From: an uncultured Acetatifactor sp.
GTDB taxonomy: Bacteria; Bacillota; Clostridia; Lachnospirales; Lachnospiraceae
NCBI GenBank assembly: GCA_947624245.1
Contig: CANQJL010000025.1
Location: 1-37,723 of the forward strand
Direction: 5' to 3'
DNA length: 37,723 nucleotides
The notes under the pieces were generated by a model. It made no database searches and was not told the DNA's origin. It saw nothing but the letters and a program-made list of their open reading frames with translations. The stretch's first letter is position 1. Every line of letters starts with the position of its first letter. The translations under genes were made by a program, and so were the position numbers. Shown piece after piece: positions 1 through 8,024 of the stretch.

Positions 1-88
1 ATACATAAAATACGCCAGATTTTAAAGGGCGGTGGAATTTACTTTTTCACTGGAATTTCGGATTGCAAGTCAGCTACATATCACATGC

Positions 89-979
89 CTATCCTTTGAC
101 ACGTATGTCCATTCCCCTGCAGATATTTGCAATGTGCACATTCGTATGGCTTCCCCCGTTCTCCCCGTCCAGCGTCCATGCCACAGGCACGGCGGACGTA
201 AGTGAAATGTCGGAAGTGCGGAAGCAATACATGACATCTGTGTCAATATCGTGATTCACGAGAGATACCATGATATTGTTCAGCTCTATGGCGTTCTTGG
301 GCTGTTTGATCAGCGTCACCTCAAATACGCCGTCGTCCAGCTTCACATTCTTGCCTGTGATATTTTTGAATCCGCCCACCGAAGTGGAATTGGTGATCAT
401 GCCGAAAATGAAGTCCTCCTCAATGACCTTATCTTCATAGCTGACCCGCATACGAAAGGATTTGATGGACGACAGGCGCTTCATGCCCTCCAGCACATAC
501 GCCATGTGCCCCAGCAGATTCTTGGCGTCCTGATCCGTCTCATAGGAGACCTCGGTAAAGAGTCCGAAGGCCGCAATATACACAAACACATCTTCATTAA
601 AGGTTCCCACATCGCAGGAGAAATCTTTTCCGTTCACGATGGCCTCCGCCGCGCGCACCATATTTTTCGGCAGCGCCAGACTGCCCCCGAAATCGTTGGT
701 GCTGCCCGCCGGAATATATCCGATCGGCGTCCGGAAACCGCTCTTGATCATACCTGTGACCGTTTCGTCCAGAGTCCCGTCCCCGCCGCTGCACACTACC
801 AGCTCATACTCCTTGGAACGGCTCTCCATGAGCTGTTCGGCTTCCCCTTTGTACTGGGTCGGAAAAACGGTAGTCTCATAGCCGGACTTCGCAAAAATAT
901 CCAGAATATCCGCCAACTTACTCTTGATCTTTGCCTTACCTGCCTTGGGATTATAAACAAAGAGAAGCTTCTTTCCCAT
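89..979 (-). CDS. Diacylglycerol kinase family lipid kinase (YegS/BmrU/DgkB-like)
   Basis: A 296-residue protein of the DAGK catalytic-domain family, which phosphorylates diacylglycerol or a related lipid at the inner membrane face using ATP. Visible signs are an N-terminal strand then NPKAG (residues 10-14), the nucleotide-binding GGDGT at 65-69 followed by LDE, and GSTNDF at 92-97, matching the family GTxND(F/L) loop. Length is normal for soluble bacterial DgkB/YegS proteins. The ATG at 979 has GAGG about six bases upstream. The gene lies just past the terminator that ends the ftsH-to-crh run, so it may rely on read-through or a promoter I could not identify. The exact lipid substrate cannot be told from sequence; DgkB recycling diacylglycerol from lipoteichoic acid synthesis is one possibility. 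Confidence 0.88.
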   Translation of the reverse strand: MGKKLLFVYNPKAGKAKIKSKLADILDIFAKSGYETTVFPTQYKGEAEQLMESRSKEYELVVCSGGDGTLDETVTGMIKSGFRTPIGYIPAGSTNDFGGSLALPKNMVRAAEAIVNGKDFSCDVGTFNEDVFVYIAAFGLFTEVSYETDQDAKNLLGHMAYVLEGMKRLSSIKSFRMRVSYEDKVIEEDFIFGMITNSTSVGGFKNITGKNVKLDDGVFEVTLIKQPKNAIELNNIMVSLVNHDIDTDVMYCFRTSDISLTSAVPVAWTLDGENGGSHTNVHIANICRGMDIRVKG

Positions 980-1022
980 ACTGACCTCGCTTCGCCGCAG
1001 TGCGGCTCATATTTGCAAAAAA

Positions 1023-1051
1023 GGCGAACCCAACGCCCCATTGACTTCGCC
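1023..1051 (-). terminator. Rho-independent terminator after the crh-like gene
   Basis: Read on the minus strand, GGCGAA pairs with TTCGCC, with an inner CAA/TTG pairing, followed at once by six T residues (A run at 1017-1022 on the plus strand). It lies about 30 bases after the stop of the HPr-like gene and closes the long upstream operon. The diacylglycerol-kinase-like gene starts some 45 bases further on. Confidence 0.75.
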
Positions 1052-1083
1052 CCGCCTCTGTTCGATCTATCCGACCTTCGTCG

Positions 1084-1341
1084 TTATTCCTTACCGCTCA
1101 GGAAATGTCCGATGCCGTCCACGGCAGCCTGCTCGTCCACACCCTCTGCAGAAATGGTAAGCGCTTCGCCGTTGTCCAGTGCCAGGCTCATCATACCCAT
1201 GATACTTTTCGCATTTACTTTTCTGTCCTCGGTCTGGATATAGATCTTGCTCTCGTACTTGCTGGCCTCCTGCACCAGTAATGCTATCGGCCTGGCCTCA
1301 AGACCGTTCTCCAGATTGACAAGAATATCTTTCTTTGTCAT
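1084..1341 (-). CDS. crh: Crh-like HPr paralogue with Glu at position 15
   Basis: An 85-residue HPr-fold protein. In PTS HPr, His15 in the GLHARP motif carries phosphate from enzyme I to the EIIA proteins. Here the motif reads GLEARP with Glu at residue 15, so PEP-dependent transfer through this residue should be impossible. The second site is intact: Ser46 in NAKSIMG, the residue that HPr kinase phosphorylates to make the CcpA co-regulator. Bacillus Crh has Gln15 and intact Ser46, and also sits next to whiA in the yvc cluster, so gene context and motif both point to a Crh-type regulator. The start is preceded by an ideal AGGAGG, and hprK lies in the same operon. The use of Glu rather than Gln is unusual. 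A degenerate but functional HPr is less likely. Confidence 0.85.
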   Translation of the reverse strand: MTKKDILVNLENGLEARPIALLVQEASKYESKIYIQTEDRKVNAKSIMGMMSLALDNGEALTISAEGVDEQAAVDGIGHFLSGKE

Positions 1342-1380
1342 AATTGTTCCTCCTATGATATATAATCCTTACGATTATGA

Positions 1381-2253
1381 TTATGATCCTGACCGAAGCT
1401 TATCCGCCAGTTCGCTGAGCTTGCGCAGCCTGTGGTTGACGCCCGACTTCCCGATGGGAGGCACGAAGCATTCCCCCAGCTCCTTTAACGGCATATCCGG
1501 ATTGTCCAGCCGGACCTGCGCCATCTCCCGCAGCGCTGCCGGAAGATTCCGGAAACCGCAGCAATCTCTGATATATTCGATATCTTCGACCTGTCTTGCC
1601 GCCGCGTTTACCGTCTTCGCGATGTTCGCCGTCTCACAGTTGACACGGCGGTTCACGGAATTTCTCATCTCCTTCAGAATTCGGGTGTTCTCCAGATTCA
1701 TCAGGGACACCGGCGCTCCGCACACGTTGAGCAGGTCCACGATTCCGGAACCCTCTTTTAAGTAGACCACATGATACTTTTTGCGCAGGATAATCTTGGA
1801 CTCAATTCCGAAAGCGCCGATGATCTCCTGAAGCTGCTTTGCCTTGGCGTCGTCCGGACAATCAAATTCAAGATGATAGCTTTTTTCAGGATCGCTCATG
1901 GAACCCACGCTCAGAAAGGCTCCCCGCAAAAAGGCTCTCTGACAGCAGGAGCTGCGGATCAGCATTCTGCTGACCGGCTCGTCAAGCCTGCCGATCTTCT
2001 GCAGAACTCCGATTACTTCCTGCTCCCGAAGCGGCACTCCAAGTTCTATATTAAATGTTTTTTTCAATATTGTAAATGCTTTTCTGACAACGGCTTCATT
2101 TTCTGTCTGAAATCCTATGGTATAGCAGCCGTTCTCATCGCGTCCGTACTGGCCGCAAAAGTGCATGATCGCCGCCAGCTCCGCTATCTGACAGTGCCTT
2201 GCGGAGCTGATATGCTTTGCAAGTTCCGCCTTGACCTCACTGGAAAAAGACAT
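1381..2253 (-). CDS. whiA: WhiA-type DNA-binding protein
   Basis: A 290-residue WhiA family protein: an N-terminal degenerate LAGLIDADG homing-endonuclease-like domain (about 1-190) followed by a C-terminal helix-turn-helix (about 200-285). The family signatures are clear: FLRGAFLSVGSMSDP near residue 110 and the closing region with PPIGKSGVNHRLRKL. In actinomycetes WhiA activates sporulation and division genes; in Bacillus it affects division and chromosome segregation. It starts eight bases after the rapZ stop and is followed by the crh-like gene after 39 bases, the same neighbours as in the Bacillus yvc cluster. The family-typical gene yvcK (mgfK) is absent between rapZ and whiA. Confidence 0.93.
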   Translation of the reverse strand: MSFSSEVKAELAKHISSARHCQIAELAAIMHFCGQYGRDENGCYTIGFQTENEAVVRKAFTILKKTFNIELGVPLREQEVIGVLQKIGRLDEPVSRMLIRSSCCQRAFLRGAFLSVGSMSDPEKSYHLEFDCPDDAKAKQLQEIIGAFGIESKIILRKKYHVVYLKEGSGIVDLLNVCGAPVSLMNLENTRILKEMRNSVNRRVNCETANIAKTVNAAARQVEDIEYIRDCCGFRNLPAALREMAQVRLDNPDMPLKELGECFVPPIGKSGVNHRLRKLSELADKLRSGS

Positions 2254-2261
2254 GTGCTTCC

Positions 2262-3128
2262 CTACTTCCCCGAATCTCCTACGTCTCTGTGATAGAGCTT
2301 GACGCCGTAATTTCCTTTATCTTTCATACGTCGGTATAATTCGTTGGCAAGCGTTACGCTCCGATGCCTGCCCCCTGTGCAGCCCACTGCGATCACAAGA
2401 CTGTACTTGCCTTCCTTCACATAATTGGGGAGCAGGAAATTAATCAGCTCCACCAGCTTCTGCATAAAGACCTCAGCCTCCTCGAAGCTCATCACATATT
2501 TCTGAACCTCTTCATCGTTGCCGGTCTTTTCCTTCAGCTGGTCAATGTAGAACGGGTTCGGCAGAAATCTCACGTCAAATACCAGATCCGCGTCCGCCGG
2601 AATCCCATGCTTGAATCCGAAGGACATGACCGTCACCATGAGACTATTATATTCCCTGTTCTCCAGAAAAATTCGGTCAAGCTCTTCCTTCAGCTCTCTG
2701 GTCAGAAGATGTGTGGTGTCAATGACATAGTCGGCGTTCTTCTTTACGTTCTCAAGGACCTTCCGCTCCCTGCGCACGCCGTCCTCCACCCTGCCGTCCG
2801 CCGCCAGAGGATGTACGCGCCGCGTCTCCTTGTACCGCTTGATCAGCGCCTTCTCGTCCGCGTCCATGAACAGGATTTCAAAGGTGCAGCCGCTCTGTTT
2901 CAACTGCCCCAGAATTCTGGTCGCATCTTCAAAGGACTGGTCGGAACGCACGTCCAGCCCCAGCGCCACCTTGCTGATCTCGCTGTTCGGCATGGAGATC
3001 AGCTCCGCAAATTTTTCCACCAGAGACAAGGGCAGGTTGTCCACACAATAGAAGCCTGCGTCCTCCAACATCTTCAGAGCGGTGCTCTTTCCTCCGCCGC
3101 TCATACCCGTAACTACTACGAATCTCAT
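2262..3128 (-). CDS. rapZ: RapZ/YvcJ nucleotide-binding protein
   Basis: A 288-residue RapZ (YvcJ) family P-loop protein. The Walker A motif is GMSGGGKS at residues 8-15. DVRFLPNP at about 185-192 and GCTGGRHRSV at 249-258 are hallmarks of the family. In E. coli RapZ is an RNA-binding adaptor that senses glucosamine-6-phosphate and directs cleavage of the sRNA GlmZ. In Bacillus YvcJ binds and hydrolyses nucleotides and influences competence, and its role in Clostridia is not settled. ATG at 3128 has GAGGAA a few bases upstream. It lies between murB (43 bases upstream) and whiA (8 bases downstream), tying it to envelope precursor and growth control. Confidence 0.95.
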   Translation of the reverse strand: MRFVVVTGMSGGGKSTALKMLEDAGFYCVDNLPLSLVEKFAELISMPNSEISKVALGLDVRSDQSFEDATRILGQLKQSGCTFEILFMDADEKALIKRYKETRRVHPLAADGRVEDGVRRERKVLENVKKNADYVIDTTHLLTRELKEELDRIFLENREYNSLMVTVMSFGFKHGIPADADLVFDVRFLPNPFYIDQLKEKTGNDEEVQKYVMSFEEAEVFMQKLVELINFLLPNYVKEGKYSLVIAVGCTGGRHRSVTLANELYRRMKDKGNYGVKLYHRDVGDSGK

Positions 3129-3171
3129 GTTTCCTCACATTCCGCCGCACAGGCGGCACGGCTCCGCGCCG

Positions 3172-4080
3172 TTATTCCAAATAGACGACCTCCATTTCCA
3201 GATCTACTCCGAATCTCTCCTTCACACGCTCCTGCGCCTCGGCGATCACGTCCAATACGTCATGGGCCGTGGCCTTTCCCACATTGACAATAAAACCGCA
3301 GTGCTTGTCGGAGACTCTGGCGCCGCCCACCTGATATCCCCGCAGTCCGGCGTCCATGACAAGCTTTCCTGCAAAATATCCTTCCGGTCTCTTGAAGATA
3401 CTTCCGGCGCTGGGATATTCCAGCGGCTGCTTTTTTCTGCGCCGCTCTCCCAGATCGTCCATCTTGGCTTTGATCTGCTCACGGTCTCCCTCCCGCAGCT
3501 CAAAGGTCACTGACGTGACCGTAAAGGGCTTGCGCTTAATGGCGCTGGTACGGTAACCGAATTCCATCGTGTCATTGTCGAACTCCAGCGATTCGCCCTG
3601 ACGGCTCACCACGCATACTCGGGTCACCACCTGGCTCATCTCTCCGTCGTAGGCTCCGGCGTTCATCACCACGCCGCCGCCCACCGTTCCCGGTATGCCC
3701 GACGCAAATTCCAGTCCGGTCAGTCCGTGCTCCAGCGCGGCCTTCGCCACCTGGCTCAAGAGCGCGCCCGCCTGAGCGGTGATCCGGCAGCCGTCCACCT
3801 TGATGTCGCTCATCTTGTCGCCAATCTGCAGCACTACTCCCGAATACCCGCGGTCGCTGACGAGAAGGTTGCTTCCGTTTCCCAGAATGAAGAACGGCTC
3901 CTCCACAAGGCTCAAATACCTCTGGATATTTTTCAGCTGCTCCTCGTTCTCCAACTGTACCATACAATCGGCAGGCCCGCCTATCCGAAAGGTAGTGTGG
4001 CCTGCCATTGGCTCGTTCAAAAATATATTATGCTCAGGTACAAAACTCTTAATTGCCTCAACTTGTGCGTTACTGATCAT
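3172..4080 (-). CDS. murB: UDP-N-acetylenolpyruvoylglucosamine reductase (MurB)
   Basis: MurB reduces UDP-N-acetylenolpyruvoylglucosamine to UDP-N-acetylmuramate with NADPH and FAD, the second committed step of peptidoglycan precursor synthesis. From the start chosen here (302 residues) the FAD-binding PCMH-type region shows GNGSNLLVSD at about 68-77 and SGIPGTVGGG at 127-136. The catalytic set is present: the arginine of GYRTSA near 177, the serine of PSAGSIFKRP (Ser227) as proton donor, and a C-terminal Glu in the DLEMEV stretch. ATG at 4080 was chosen because AGGAAA lies eight bases before it; an in-frame ATG at 4110 would add ten residues but has a poorer ribosome site. It follows the ROK kinase in the operon. 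Confidence 0.95.
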   Translation of the reverse strand: MISNAQVEAIKSFVPEHNIFLNEPMAGHTTFRIGGPADCMVQLENEEQLKNIQRYLSLVEEPFFILGNGSNLLVSDRGYSGVVLQIGDKMSDIKVDGCRITAQAGALLSQVAKAALEHGLTGLEFASGIPGTVGGGVVMNAGAYDGEMSQVVTRVCVVSRQGESLEFDNDTMEFGYRTSAIKRKPFTVTSVTFELREGDREQIKAKMDDLGERRRKKQPLEYPSAGSIFKRPEGYFAGKLVMDAGLRGYQVGGARVSDKHCGFIVNVGKATAHDVLDVIAEAQERVKERFGVDLEMEVVYLE

Positions 4081-4137
4081 GAATTTTATTTCCTGTTCTA
4101 TAATTTGCATTTTTTTGCGGTATTATCCGCGGGAAGC

Positions 4138-5082
4138 TCATACCTCACAGAGAATCAGACCCGCCGCGCCGTAGATTCCGGCGTCGTTTCCCAGCTGGGC
4201 CAGCGCAAGCTTCACGTTCCGGCTTGCAGGAAAGACATACTTCTGCAGCTCTGGCTCGATGAAATCCATCAGGATCTCGCCCGCCTTTGACACGCCTCCG
4301 CCGATAACGAACACCTCGGGATTTACCACGTTTGCCACCGCAGCCAAGCCCTTGCCGAGATAACTGCCGAACCGCTCGGCAATCTCAACGGCCACCTCGT
4401 CGCCGTCCTTCACCGCATCAAACACGGTCTTTGCGGTCAGAGAACCCTCCCGCAGTACCGAGGGCTTATCGTCCTGCGCCAGACGTCTCTTTGCCAGACG
4501 CACCACTCCCGTGGCGGAGGCATACTGCTCCAGACATCCTCTGTTTCCGCAGCCGCAGATATCCGTCTCGCCGTCCTCAATATGTATATGCCCGATCTCG
4601 CCTGCGGCGCCGGTCACTCCGGTGACGATCTCACCGTTTACGATGATTCCGCCGCCTACGCCTGTACCCAGAGTCACCGCCACCATGTTGGTATAGCCCT
4701 TGCCGCCGCCCTGCCACATCTCGCCGAATGCCGCGGAATTGGCATCGTTGGCCGCTTTTACCGGTACATTAATATATGCGTTCATCACCTTCGGTATGTT
4801 AAAGGACTTCCAGCCGATGTTCACGGCTCCGTTCACCAGATTTCCTTCCTTGTCCACCGCTCCGGGAACGCCGATGCCGATGCCCTCCAGATCGTCCAGC
4901 TCAAGATTCTTTTCCTTCATCTTTGCCAAGATGCTCTGTGCCACATCGGGCAGAACGGAAGCACCCTCATTGTCCTTCACGGTGGGAATCTCCCACTTAT
5001 CCAGCACGCAGCCCTCTCTGTCAAACAGGCCCATCTTAACGGTGGTTCCGCCTATATCCACTCCAAATGCATAATTTCCCAT
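4138..5082 (-). CDS. glk: ROK family glucokinase
   Basis: A 314-residue ROK-family sugar kinase, most likely the glucokinase that makes glucose-6-phosphate from free glucose and ATP. Visible features are the phosphate-binding DIGGTTVK at 9-16, the catalytic region AANDANSAA at 111-119 (Asp113 as base), EIGHI at 162-166, and the zinc-binding CGCGNRGC at 176-183. No N-terminal helix-turn-helix is present, so it is an enzyme rather than a NagC-type repressor. The frame stays open upstream into hprK, but ATG at 5082 is supported by GAGGGG nine bases before it and by the family N-terminus. It starts 20 bases after the hprK stop; pairing a glucokinase with HPr kinase suits a carbon-signalling operon. 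N-acetylmannosamine or another hexose cannot be excluded as substrate. Confidence 0.9.
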   Translation of the reverse strand: MGNYAFGVDIGGTTVKMGLFDREGCVLDKWEIPTVKDNEGASVLPDVAQSILAKMKEKNLELDDLEGIGIGVPGAVDKEGNLVNGAVNIGWKSFNIPKVMNAYINVPVKAANDANSAAFGEMWQGGGKGYTNMVAVTLGTGVGGGIIVNGEIVTGVTGAAGEIGHIHIEDGETDICGCGNRGCLEQYASATGVVRLAKRRLAQDDKPSVLREGSLTAKTVFDAVKDGDEVAVEIAERFGSYLGKGLAAVANVVNPEVFVIGGGVSKAGEILMDFIEPELQKYVFPASRNVKLALAQLGNDAGIYGAAGLILCEV

Positions 5083-5102
5083 ACTTTTGACCCCTCGTTC
5101 CT

Positions 5103-6047
5103 TTATTCTTCTTCCTCTTCCTCGCGCTTCTTCGCAAGAGATTTCTGCACACGGCTGTACAGCTCCTGCGCGGCGTTGTAGCCCATCTTCTTCTGGCGGT
5201 GATTGACAGCCGCCGTCTCGCATATCAGCGCCACATTTCTTCCGGGACGGATCGGAATATTGTGACATACCACCTTGTTGCCCAGATACTCGATATAGTT
5301 CTCCTCCAGGCCCAATCTGTCATATTCCTTGTCTTTGTCCCAATCCTCCAGATGAATCACCAGATCTATACTCTGGGTATCCTTTACGGAGGAAGCGCCG
5401 AACAGCGCCTTAATATCCACAATGCCGATACCGCGCAGCTCAATCAGATGCTTTGTCACGTCAGGCGCCGTTCCCACCAGCGTCTCATCGCTGACCTTGC
5501 GCAGCTCCACCACGTCATCCGTCACCATACGGTGTCCCCGCTTTACTAATTCCAGCGCCGTCTCCGATTTACCGATACCGCTCTCGCCGGTGATCAGCAG
5601 GCCCTCGCCGTATACGTCTACCAGCACACCGTGAATGGAAATGCAGGGCGCCAGCTTTACGTTCAGCCACCGGATCGTCTCGGCCAGGAATGCGGAGGTG
5701 GTCTTTTTGGTAGACAAAAGCGGCACCTTGTGTTCCACGGCGGACTGCATAAAGATGGGATCCGGCTGCAGCTCCCTGCAAAATACGATAGCCGGTATGT
5801 CATAGCTCATGAGCTCGTCGTACACCTTCTTTTTCTGCTCTTCGCTCAGGCCCTCCACATAAGTGTACTCCACAAAACCCACCACCTGCAGTCTGGTGGC
5901 GTCAAAGTGTTCGAAATACCCTGTCAGCTGAAGCGCCGGACGATTGATATCCGGCTGTGTCACGCGGATCCCCTTCACTTCCACTTCCGGATTCAGGATC
6001 GTCAGCTTCATTTTCTCGATCAACTGGGTCAAATAGATACTGGCCAT
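5103..6047 (-). CDS. hprK: HPr kinase/phosphorylase
   Basis: HprK phosphorylates HPr, and in Bacillus also Crh, on Ser46 when glycolytic intermediates are high, and removes the phosphate when phosphate is high; it is the sensor of carbon catabolite repression. The 314-residue protein has an N-terminal HPr_K_N domain (about 1-128) and a C-terminal kinase domain with Walker A GESGIGKS at 154-161, the conserved SIHG at 137-140, and the HprK signature ELRGIGIVDI at about 203-212. It ends in a run of six glutamates, which is unusual. The ATG has GGGGAGGAA just upstream. The gene has its own promoter in the gap after uvrC, and its likely substrate, the crh-like gene, lies five genes downstream. Confidence 0.95.
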   Translation of the reverse strand: MASIYLTQLIEKMKLTILNPEVEVKGIRVTQPDINRPALQLTGYFEHFDATRLQVVGFVEYTYVEGLSEEQKKKVYDELMSYDIPAIVFCRELQPDPIFMQSAVEHKVPLLSTKKTTSAFLAETIRWLNVKLAPCISIHGVLVDVYGEGLLITGESGIGKSETALELVKRGHRMVTDDVVELRKVSDETLVGTAPDVTKHLIELRGIGIVDIKALFGASSVKDTQSIDLVIHLEDWDKDKEYDRLGLEENYIEYLGNKVVCHNIPIRPGRNVALICETAAVNHRQKKMGYNAAQELYSRVQKSLAKKREEEEEE

Positions 6048-6083
6048 ATTTTCCTCCCCGGCAGACCCCGTCCGCCAGTTTTG

Positions 6084-6112
6084 ATTTTATCACATGAAAA
6101 GAATTCTGTGAA
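6084..6112 (-). promoter_or_regulatory. hprK: Sigma-A-type promoter for hprK
   Basis: On the minus strand TTCACA (6112-6107) and TAAAAT (6089-6084) are separated by exactly 17 bases. The -10 is preceded by TG one base away, giving an extended -10. It lies in the 86-base gap between the uvrC stop and hprK, so the hprK-to-crh block can be expressed independently of ftsH-uvrC. Confidence 0.65.
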
Positions 6113-6133
6113 GTAGATTTCCCACGAAGATTT

Positions 6134-8017
6134 TTATGTTTCTTCTTCGGACGCCTCTTTTCGCCTGAAAAATTCATAAATTTCCTGCGCCGCCCGCCTG
6201 TTCAGCTCCGGCAGCGCTTCCAGTTCCTCCACGCCGGCTGCCTTTATCTCCCCGATCGACTTGAAATGCCGCATCAGGGCTTTTCTGCGGGCAGGGCCCA
6301 CGCCGGGTATCTCGTCGAGAACAGACTTTACCTGCGCCTTGCCGCGCAGGGAGCGGTGGTACTCGATGGCAAAGCGGTGCGCCTCGTCCTGCACTCTGGT
6401 GATCAGCTTGAAGCCCTCGGAATGTGTGTCCACGGGCAGTTCCACATTATTAAAATACAGACCTCTGGTCCGGTGATTGTCGTCCTTTACCATGCCGCAC
6501 ACGGGAATGTCGAGATGCAGCTCCCTAAGCACCGCCAGCGCGATATTCACCTGACCTCTGCCGCCGTCCATCATCAAAAGATCCGGAAACTTCGTAAAGC
6601 TTCCGTACTCCTGCTCCATATTTTTTTCTTCCAGCTCCCGGCTCTCTCTCAGGCCGTGGCGAAAACGTCTGGTAAGCACCTCCCTCATGCAGGCGTAATC
6701 GTCGGGACCCGAAACGGTCTTGATGCGGAACTTGCGATAATCGCTGGGCTTCGGCTTTCCCTTTTCAAATACGATCATGGAGCCCACGTTCTCGAAGCCG
6801 TTGATATTGGAAATATCAAAAGCCTCCATGCGCTCGATACGGGGAAGTCCCAACAGACCGGCGATCTCCTTTACCGCGCCGATCGTGCGCCCCTCCTCGC
6901 GCTTCAGGCGCTCCCTGTCCTGCTCCAGAATGTGCTTCGCATTCTGTGCCGCCAGCTCCACCAGCTTCTCCTTAGAACCGATCTTCGGTACGCGCAGATA
7001 GACCCGCGCGCCTTTTCGCTCGGTCAGCCATTTCTCGATCAGCTCGCCGTCTCCCAGCTCATACTGCAGCATCAGTTCTCTGGGGATAAAGGGGGTCCCT
7101 GCATAGAACTGTTTCACGAAATTTTCCAGAATCTCTGCCTTGTCGATTTCCGACACATTTGTCATATAATAGTGTTCACGCCCGATCAGCTTGCCGTCCC
7201 GCACAAAAAAGACCTGGACCACCGCCTCCGCCTCATCTCGGTACAGGGCGATGATGTCCTTATCCTCCCCTGCGCTGTCCGTAATCTTCTGCTTTTGGGC
7301 TACAGACCGCACGCTGTTGTACAGATCCCGATAACCGGCCGCAGCCTCAAAGTCCAAGGCCTCCGAAGCGGCCTTCATTTTGACCTCCAGATCCTTCAGT
7401 ATCTTATTGTAATTGCCGCCCAGAAATTCCAGCGCCTGTTCCACCCTCTCCCGGTACTCTTCCTTGCTGATGTATCCCTGACAGGGGGCCATGCACTGTT
7501 TGATATGATAATTCAGACAGGGACGCTCCAGACCGATGTCCCTGGGAAGATTGCGGTTGCAGGTGCGCAGACAGTACAGCTTGTTCAGAAGCTCGATGGT
7601 GTCCTTCACGGCTGCCGCGCCGGTATACGGACCGTAGTATTTGGATCTGTCTTTTTTCATGGTCCGTGAAAAGAGAATGCGGGGGTATTCCTCCCCCAGG
7701 GTGACCTTGATATACGGATAAGTCTTGTCGTCCTTCAGAAGAGTATTGTACTTGGGAGAATTTTCCTTGATCAGATTGTTCTCCAGCACAAGCGCTTCCA
7801 GTTCCGAATCTGTGACGATATATTCAAAACGGGCGATCAGAGAGACCATCTTGTCGATGGCCGGTCCTCTGCCGATGTTCTCCCGAAAATAGGATCGAAC
7901 ACGGTTGTGCAGATTCACGGCCTTTCCGACGTACAAAATGGCGTCTCTGTCGTCCCGCATAATATATACGCCAGGTTCTCTTGGCAGCTTTTTTAATTCT
8001 TCTTCAAAATTGAACAT
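6134..8017 (-). CDS. uvrC: UvrABC system protein C (excinuclease subunit)
   Basis: UvrC makes the dual incisions in nucleotide excision repair after UvrA/UvrB locate damage. The 627-residue protein has the full domain order: N-terminal GIY-YIG nuclease (GVY at 16-18, YVG at 29-31) for the 3' cut; a cysteine-containing region near 150-180; a UVR motif around residues 205-240 that contacts UvrB; the RNase H-like UvrC C domain with DGGRGQ for the 5' cut; and a C-terminal helix-hairpin-helix pair from about 565, containing [12 protein letters not shown]. Length is typical. It starts seven bases after the ftsH stop, so the two genes are almost certainly co-transcribed. The long opposite-strand frame inside it is not a gene. 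Confidence 0.97.
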   Translation of the reverse strand: MFNFEEELKKLPREPGVYIMRDDRDAILYVGKAVNLHNRVRSYFRENIGRGPAIDKMVSLIARFEYIVTDSELEALVLENNLIKENSPKYNTLLKDDKTYPYIKVTLGEEYPRILFSRTMKKDRSKYYGPYTGAAAVKDTIELLNKLYCLRTCNRNLPRDIGLERPCLNYHIKQCMAPCQGYISKEEYRERVEQALEFLGGNYNKILKDLEVKMKAASEALDFEAAAGYRDLYNSVRSVAQKQKITDSAGEDKDIIALYRDEAEAVVQVFFVRDGKLIGREHYYMTNVSEIDKAEILENFVKQFYAGTPFIPRELMLQYELGDGELIEKWLTERKGARVYLRVPKIGSKEKLVELAAQNAKHILEQDRERLKREEGRTIGAVKEIAGLLGLPRIERMEAFDISNINGFENVGSMIVFEKGKPKPSDYRKFRIKTVSGPDDYACMREVLTRRFRHGLRESRELEEKNMEQEYGSFTKFPDLLMMDGGRGQVNIALAVLRELHLDIPVCGMVKDDNHRTRGLYFNNVELPVDTHSEGFKLITRVQDEAHRFAIEYHRSLRGKAQVKSVLDEIPGVGPARRKALMRHFKSIGEIKAAGVEELEALPELNRRAAQEIYEFFRRKEASEEET

Positions 8018-8024
8018 GACATAC

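Noticed and set aside
994..1006. GCCGC-AGT-GCGGC palindrome before the diacylglycerol-kinase-like gene
   Set aside because: A 5-bp stem with no T-run and no known operator match; too short to separate from chance.
1371..1387. ATTATGATTATGAT short tandem repeat near the whiA stop
   Set aside because: Only two to three short units partly within coding sequence; ordinary low complexity.
5083..5268. N-terminal extension of the ROK kinase frame into hprK
   Set aside because: The extra 62 residues overlap hprK, are unlike any ROK protein, and the ATG at 5082 has a good ribosome site.
6266..7669. 467-codon open frame opposite uvrC
   Set aside because: Same reason: the UvrC frame carries all family motifs, and the antisense product is His/Leu/Gln-rich nonsense.
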